The notes under the pieces: generated by a model
Databases searched by the model: none
The model's input: only the letters and a program-made list of their open reading frames with translations
What the model was told of the DNA's origin: nothing
Made by a program: the position numbers and the translations under genes
Origin: Buxus sempervirens
Taxonomy: Eukaryota; Streptophyta; Magnoliopsida; Buxales; Buxaceae
DNA length: 64,000 nt
Direction: 5' to 3'
Assembly (NCBI GenBank): GCA_947561395.2
Contig: OX387183.1
Span: 35,452,853 to 35,516,852, forward strand
In this document: in pieces, positions 57,545 to 64,000 of the stretch
How the letters are laid out: the number at the start of each line of letters is the position of its first letter
Position numbering within the stretch: the first letter of the stretch is position 1

Positions 57545-59220
57545 TTTGTCTTCTGAAAAACAAATTTTTTAAGAAAGGGTGCCCTCTTTCCCCCTTCATC
57601 TTTGTACTTGTCATGGAACTGTTTGTAGGTATCACTGATAAAAGGACTGAGAGATTTCAAGACCCATGCCAAATGCAACAACCCCATCATTAAAGTTTGT
57701 GATTCACAGATGATATCTTTATATTCAGTCATGGTGATCTTATCTCTGTAACTGGCATCCTTAAAGCTTTAGGTATCATGGCCTCAATTTCTGGTTTGAG
57801 AACAAATCATTGAAGAAGCTCCATTTACCTTTGTGCAGTTCCTCTGCACAAAGGAGAAAAGCTTGGAAACTTTCCCTATCACTGAAGGAAAGCTACCTGT
57901 TAGATATTTGGGTCTAGCCCTCTTAACTTCTAACCTCACGGCAAAAGGAATGTGAACAGCTCATAATCAAAATAAAGCGTAAGCTTCAATCTTGGAAAGC
58001 AAAGAGTATCTTCTATGCTGGCTGCCTTCAACTGATAAAGAGTGTCTTTTTCTCTTTAACCATTCATTGGCTCCCTGTATTCATTCTCCCAAAAGAATAT
58101 AATTCTACTGATTTAGAAAATGTGCAAGTACTTCTTAAGGACAGGGATGGAAAGAAGATTACACCTATTTTTTGGGATGTGGTTTACTTTCCAAAAAGTG
58201 AAGGGGGCCTGAACCTATATAACTTACAAAAATTGAATGAGGCCACTGTATTGTGATTCTGGGGAATAATCAGGTCAAAAGACACTCTCTTGGTGGCTTG
58301 GGTAAAGAATTTTCAAGTTAATGACAGGAACTCTTGATCTCTCAACATTCCAAATGGTAGCAAGTAGCAGCTTGGACTTAGAGGAAAATACTCAAAAGAA
58401 AAAAAGAAGCTCTGCTTACTCATTGAAAAAAAAAACAAGTAAATGCATTTCACACTTGGCTTTGGTTCAATAACTGGCACTCTAGCAGTCCTCTTCTCAG
58501 ATATCTTGTCAACAGAAGTACAAACACATCTGGGTTGCCCAAAGGCTCAATGATTCCTATAATCGTTGAAGATGGAGAATGGAATGCACCAACACCGTTC
58601 ACTCCAGATCTCATTTAGGTTTGGATTGAGCTACAATTTTTAAATACACCAAATACACAGGAGAAAAACAAGATTGAATGGGTAGGATCAACCTCAGCTA
58701 AGTTCTCAATCAAGGAAACTAACAATAGACTAAGAACTATGAAACCAAAAGTAGAATGGCACAATTTGGTATGGTTCAAATATTGCATCCCAAAGCATTC
58801 ATTTATTTTTTGGATTGCTGTCCATAGAAAACTAGCTACTCAGGATTCTTAGGTTCAAATTAGTGTACTCTCCTCTTCATCCTATGTTCTTTGTGGTACA
58901 AATTCAGAAGGTATAGATCACCTTTTCTTCAGATGTGGTTATGGTAGTCATGTTTGGAACTCAATTTTGCAGCAAGCTCAAATTAGTCAGAAACTCTACA
59001 TGTTGGAGTGAAGAGATCTCCTGGGCAGCAAAGGAATTTCCAGTTCTTGTGGTAGTGTACAGATCAAGAAAGGTAGCGTAGCAGAAACGGTGTATCGTCT
59101 ATGGGCCAAAATAAATTTCTGCATTTTTCACCAATGCAGAAAACCAGAAATCTTCTTTATCGAGGCAATATGTTCAGACACAAGGATGCGAACTGTTCTT
59201 AATCAAGAAATTCAGGTACA
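57545..59220 (+). mobile_element. LINE (L1-like) reverse transcriptase and zf-RVT remnant
   Basis: Reverse transcriptase text is readable in pieces: KGCPLSPFIFVLVMEL (the usual RQGDPLSPxLFVLVME), FTDDIFIFSHGDL (the catalytic DD motif) at about 57700, and GKLPVRYLGLALL at about 57885. Further on come the zf-RVT region (FWIAVHRKLATQD, CGTNSEGIDHLFFRCGYGSH, VWNSIL at about 58800-58960) and a tail with NQEIQ at about 59215. Stops and frameshifts are frequent between them. The 5' part with endonuclease is missing. It is a 5'-truncated, long-dead copy. Confidence 0.88.
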
Positions 59221-62200
59221 CTTGAAATACATAACACATTACACTGGATCCTACAACAAGCATCCCTCACACCTTTTGACAACTACCTTTTTGTGTCTTC
59301 GCTTTAAATGCCCAAAGCATCATAACATACTCCTCTTTGTCTTATTTCTTATTCATAACTAGATACATTCATTCCTTACCTTATCTTTCTTTGTCTTCCC
59401 ACAAACCCATCTAAACATCCTCATTTATCAATGCTCATCTTATCTGTATATTGATATTTTGTGGCTATGCATCATAGCCACAAAAGGAAAAAGAAAAAAA
59501 ACACGGCTCATTAATCCAAGATAACAGAATTTAATCCCGTAATCATCAATTTTCCATTGCTTCACTTATATTATTACTATGTGTGGAGAAGTTACATTCC
59601 ATGTGCTTGATCTTAATAAAACATATTTTAAAACATTTTGATATATCACAAATTTATGTGTGGAGAATTTAATCCCTCTAAAACTCTAGTTGTACATTTA
59701 ATCCATCTCGAATTTGGTCCATTTAAACCACCCTATCTACAAATAGATATACATCAAGGCACCAACTCATGAATATAAGCCTTCAATTAATCAACAATTA
59801 AAACACAAAATAAATTATCTCATAATTGAAATCATTGTAAACTTATTGTTCCGGAAACTCATTTGCCTTATCAGTCACCATTCTCAACCTAGTCAATGCA
59901 CCCGCCACCCTCATAGGCTCATACATAAGTTGATAAATTTAGCTTAGTTTGCTAATACCATTTTTATGCCCAAAACACATTAAACATAATCTCAAAGAAT
60001 TTTATCATATGCTTTCTCTAAATAAGATAGCCCAAAAAATATTCTCCTAAAGATACTAAGACTTAATACAGTAATTGATATTAATTACAAATAGGAGTCA
60101 TATGTTCCCAACAAATACAAAGTACAATAACCCAAAAACTAAATGAGCAATGCATCCAAGAGTTAAAAAAATTCCTATCAAAGTGATTCTGAAGCCAAAA
60201 ATAGCCTTTATCAGATTATACTCACCGATACTCAAATTCCAATCCTGAAATTTTTCCGAAACAATTGTAACTTCAAGAAGATTCATAGTCCAAATATATG
60301 TTAAAGATCAAAGGATGGTTATATTATCTAATTAAGTAGATATTTGGACTATAAAAGCTTCAATCTGGAAAGCCCTTCTATCAGTGGGGCGTTCTTTTTC
60401 ATGAATATTGGGTACTGGGTTACATGTGCACTGCTCTGAATGAGCTCCTTTTCGAGGCAACGAACAATTCCATAAAAAGGCAACAACGAGGACAGGGAAC
60501 GCGCGGGCGTTAATCCTCCCTTTTCTTTAGTTGGAGCTAGAGAAGTCAAGAGGAAGAGAAAGAACCGACAGGTAAGTAAATCAGAACTGTTTGAGAGGGG
60601 CAGCTGTTCAAACCACAGATCATGCAGGTTCTCTGAACTGAAACTCCTTCCCATAACCCCCATGGCTCACACCCTTTTCACTTTCTTTTTGCCAACAACA
60701 TCCCACCATCTCTTCTCTACTTCAGTTATTCGACAACTGAAGTTAGAGATCTCACAAATCATCCTCAGTAGAGTTCAGAAGACAACTGTATAATTGGTTC
60801 ATCAGCTTAGACTTCTTATTGGTGTTCAACCTACTGCAGCCTTGGTGGTGGATGTGGAGGTGGTTGTGTTCTGGTTGCTTTAATATTAATCTTCTTCTTA
60901 TTTTGGGTTACCACTTACCACTTCATAATTTCACATCACTTACCACTTCCCCCCGCCACCCACTTCTTCCTCTTTCAGCCTGGATTTTTTTCCACTATGG
61001 CCATCCAATATCCAATTTTCTTATGTCCCTATTTAATGATTTTAATCCATCTTGAACTCCATCTTTTATCTATCTTCTAGATGGAAGTAACAATGTAAAC
61101 TAAGATTGCATTTTTCTTGTCCCTAGTTAAACGCACAAGAACTCTACTCTAATACAAATAAAAGCCCATCATATACAAGACCTAATGCCAATATCCATCT
61201 GGAGCTTCATAATCAGCAGTGGAGATCCAAGAGGTTGACTCATCCACTTCAATCAGCTCCAACAAGACAGACAACTAATATCTCTCTCCTTTTATACTGA
61301 AATATGCACTGGGACAAGCCTTCACCACTAAACGCTCATAATATGCCACATTGGTAGGGCAAAGGCTCCTTTTATGCCCCACCTTGAGAGTGAATTGTAG
61401 AATAGTGAAAATTCATATCAGGATTCACGACAATCATAGGTTCTGGAAAGAGTAAAAAAGAGGAGGTAAAATCATGTGCCATGGCCAAGCTGATGAACAA
61501 CCATCTAGTTTTCTCAAGGTGAGTAGCTTTAACTAATTATGGAGCTTCAAATCTAGAAGAAGAATAAAATCAATAATGAAGATGAAAGAAGACCTGTGAG
61601 AGTGCTCCCAAAGAAAATCAGCATTTGAAAATTGAGATAGCATCAGCCACACAATAATTTCCAGCCATTGTTGTGAACATATGAATGGAACAACCCCCTA
61701 AATATGCTAAATGGTGCGATAGGTGGCATTTCTTGTCAAAAGCTCCGTAAAATTAGAAGACGAAAATTGATTTCATCTTATAATAAGATCAATAGAAACC
61801 CTTTAAGGTGCTTCACCTATATAAACCCATAAGCAAGAGGATAATAACAAGTTTAACATAAAGATCCCCTACATATATACTATAAGCTCTGGGTTTATCC
61901 TTCAAAATTCATGTCAAAAATATGCTTGTACACATCTTTAACAAGAAAATAAATGTTTAAGCCATTTTTCAGTGCTCGGCATTCTTATCTACGATACTGA
62001 CATCTTGGAGAAGACAATAGGATGAATTCGCAAAAGAAACATGATTACCAATCAACTGAAGCATTTCAAGCCTTCTTTTTTCAAAGATTTTGTGAACTGT
62101 TTCAGCATAGATACTTCAGAAATTGGAGAAACACAGCAGAAACTGTAGAACAGCTCAGTTAGCCATTCAAATCCTCAGTTTAATGAGCAAGAAAAGGTCC

Positions 62201-64000
62201 TGTATGATATTGCCCACTTGCAATGGCAAGAGTCACAAAGTAAAGTAGAGCCACAAGCAAGAGAAAGAACCTAAAAGTCAGCAAAAAACCACACAATCCT
62301 CAGAGCAAGAGTAACTCTAGAGCATTTGTATTTTGTAGCACAAATAAGCTAACACATTGTATTTTATGAATACAGCATCTATATATTTCTGTTATACCAT
62401 ATTACAAATATCAATAAGATAATTGCCCACTCATGAACAATGATGAGTAGAGTGAAGGATGAGCAAGGTGAAGATTGGGTAAGGGCCAACTGACCAGAAA
62501 ACATGTGAGATTGAGTAAGTTGAAGTATGTGGGATAAAAAGCAAGCCCTGCAGGGGAAGAGAGAGATAGGTGGGGAGAGAAATACAGGCACTTGGATTGA
62601 GAGTGAAAAGAAAAAATAAATAATAAACAGGATACTACTTCTAGAAATAACAAAGATTTTGGTTAGGGGAACATGAGAACACCACTAAAATATCAAATGC
62701 ATGTTATCAGTAAAGGATCCAGATACTGATGTGGATTCCATGCTCAATCTGCCAAAGCACAGAATTGTGAGAGAATGGCACCCCAACACACAGATTCAAT
62801 GACTGAAATCAACGCTAAACTATTGTCAAATATTGTTGGGTGTACTTTTTCTGTTCCTTGATTTTTGGGTGCACTTTTCATGATTCTTTTAAGTGATATC
62901 ATGTCTCTCCTAGACCCTTTTTTTCCTTTACTTTAACATATATTTTCACTATCTCTCAAAGAACAAAAAAAAAAAAGAAAAACTTTTGTCAACTAAATCA
63001 GTCTAACTTAAAAGGAGCCCAACAAAAGACATTGCACAGAAACATAAGTTGCCCGACTAATTTAGCCTTCCATCTATGATTCAAATCCTATTTCCAATTT
63101 CCCATAAAATGAAGGTTTTTGCGCACACATTGCACATCCTCCTAGGTTTCTTTCGATCCAAGTCCAAGGAAAGTTCACCTACACAACTTGGCTGAGTGTT
63201 AACTGGCTCATTACCACCGGATGGCTAACATGGTCAACCAAGCCATCCAGTACAGGACACATGGATGGTGTCTCAACCCCATCAGCTCCATATCATACCA
63301 TGCATTACGCTCTTTACCAAGAAGGTTGTGTACCTTTCACACCTAAACATGCTAGACATCTAGTAAGCATTAGTCAAGATTTCAACGCCACACTAAAAGG
63401 TCAAACAGGCCATATAAAATTACATAACTATTTTTCAAGAGTTATAATACATATCAAAATATTTTCTCTCTTGGCAATTTCTCAACTAGAAAAGAACAGA
63501 ATGATTGACTGACATCCTCTAACGTAAGCATGCCTCAATAGTTATACCATATTAACTTGACAAGCCAGCAACTGGTACTTCTATATTCCACAAACCCTAA
63601 TCCATGACTGAAAAGGAGAGGAAGAAAATAAACATCATCATCAAATCCATAAAAATAAGTTCTTACAAAATACCTAAGTATCACTTTAGGATTCCCAAAA
63701 GCAGGATTTCAGAAAATTCTGAACCAATTCTTGAAAACGTAAATTTTTTTTGCCAAATTATTAACTCCCAAATAAATTAGGATCAGGTCCTTCAATGTTG
63801 TATAAGCCAAAAAATGTTCATAATTTTTGTAGATATAAACAAAATACACCACTATGGTTTATCAATAATTAGAATAATAAAAAATATATATTTGTATATC
63901 ATGACAAATCCTCAATGAGACTTAACTGGTGCAAAAGGATCTTCCAAGTACTCCAATAACATCAAATTTCAATATAATTTAAGAACTAAAAAAATCCTAC
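59221..64000. other. Stretch without firm genes
   Basis: No transposon or complete gene was recognised. A 13-bp perfect inverted repeat (TTTTGTGGCTATG, 3-nt loop) lies at about 59458-59487. On the minus strand two coding-like stretches occur: about 61180-61390 (KVGHKRSLCPTNVAYYERLV; STSWISTADYEAPDG) and about 61960-62090 (KRRLEMLQLIGNHVSFANSS). Both are interrupted by stops and unassigned. Confidence 0.4.

Noticed and set aside
57541-57732. 63-codon minus-strand frame that looked coding at first
   Set aside because: The plus strand of the same stretch reads as LINE reverse transcriptase with the FTDD motif.

Overview
The window is nuclear DNA of a flowering plant. The evidence is AT-rich sequence with long GT-AG introns, plant-only or plant-type genes (MAX2, FPF1, RETICULATA-RELATED, AMSH, DEG7), and a dense load of plant transposons: CACTA, Helitron, LINE, Ty3/gypsy chromovirus and a Copia Sirevirus. 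I cannot name the species. No rRNA or tRNA gene was seen.

Left part (1-18.9 kb). An LTR end sits inside a broken chromovirus remnant. It is followed by a CACTA terminus (CACTACAAAAAA at 3050) with a GC-rich subterminal region of inverted motifs. From there to 18.9 kb, fragments of four unrelated host genes all lie on the minus strand: SECA2-like (4.0-4.3 kb), RETICULATA-RELATED (5.1-5.9 kb), AMSH deubiquitinase (8.2-16.4 kb) and a receptor-like kinase exon (18.9 kb). Nearly identical 0.2-kb direct repeats bracket the RETICULATA fragment. A 2.9-kb solo LTR with a clean target-site duplication lies in an AMSH intron.

Centre (18.9-30.2 kb). An apparently intact CACTA gene pair lies on the minus strand: a TNP2 transposase (five exons, 1117 residues by my splicing) and a TNPA/PF03004-like protein (six exons, 368 residues). 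A complete 381-bp Helitron separates them. A small complete four-exon coiled-coil gene follows on the plus strand (28.7-30.2 kb).

Palindrome (32.0-36.8 kb). This is the most interesting region. Two arms of a large imperfect inverted repeat each carry a chimeric copy of a FLOWERING-PROMOTING FACTOR 1-like gene, with its TATA region, fused to the 3' part of MAX2, the strigolactone/karrikin F-box gene. Transcription from the FPF1 promoter would give a long hairpin RNA matching two developmental regulators. Arm 2 is split by a 1.2-kb insert rich in degenerate minisatellite.

Right part (36.8-64 kb). Single exons of DEG7 (40.9 kb), an unknown protein (55.4 kb) and RNA polymerase subunit RPB5 (55.9 kb) are again all on the minus strand. 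A candidate Helitron end lies at 41.83 kb. A young Sirevirus with identical 5-bp target duplications occupies 44,433-55,145. A decayed LINE lies at 57.5-59.2 kb. The last 4.8 kb shows nothing firm.
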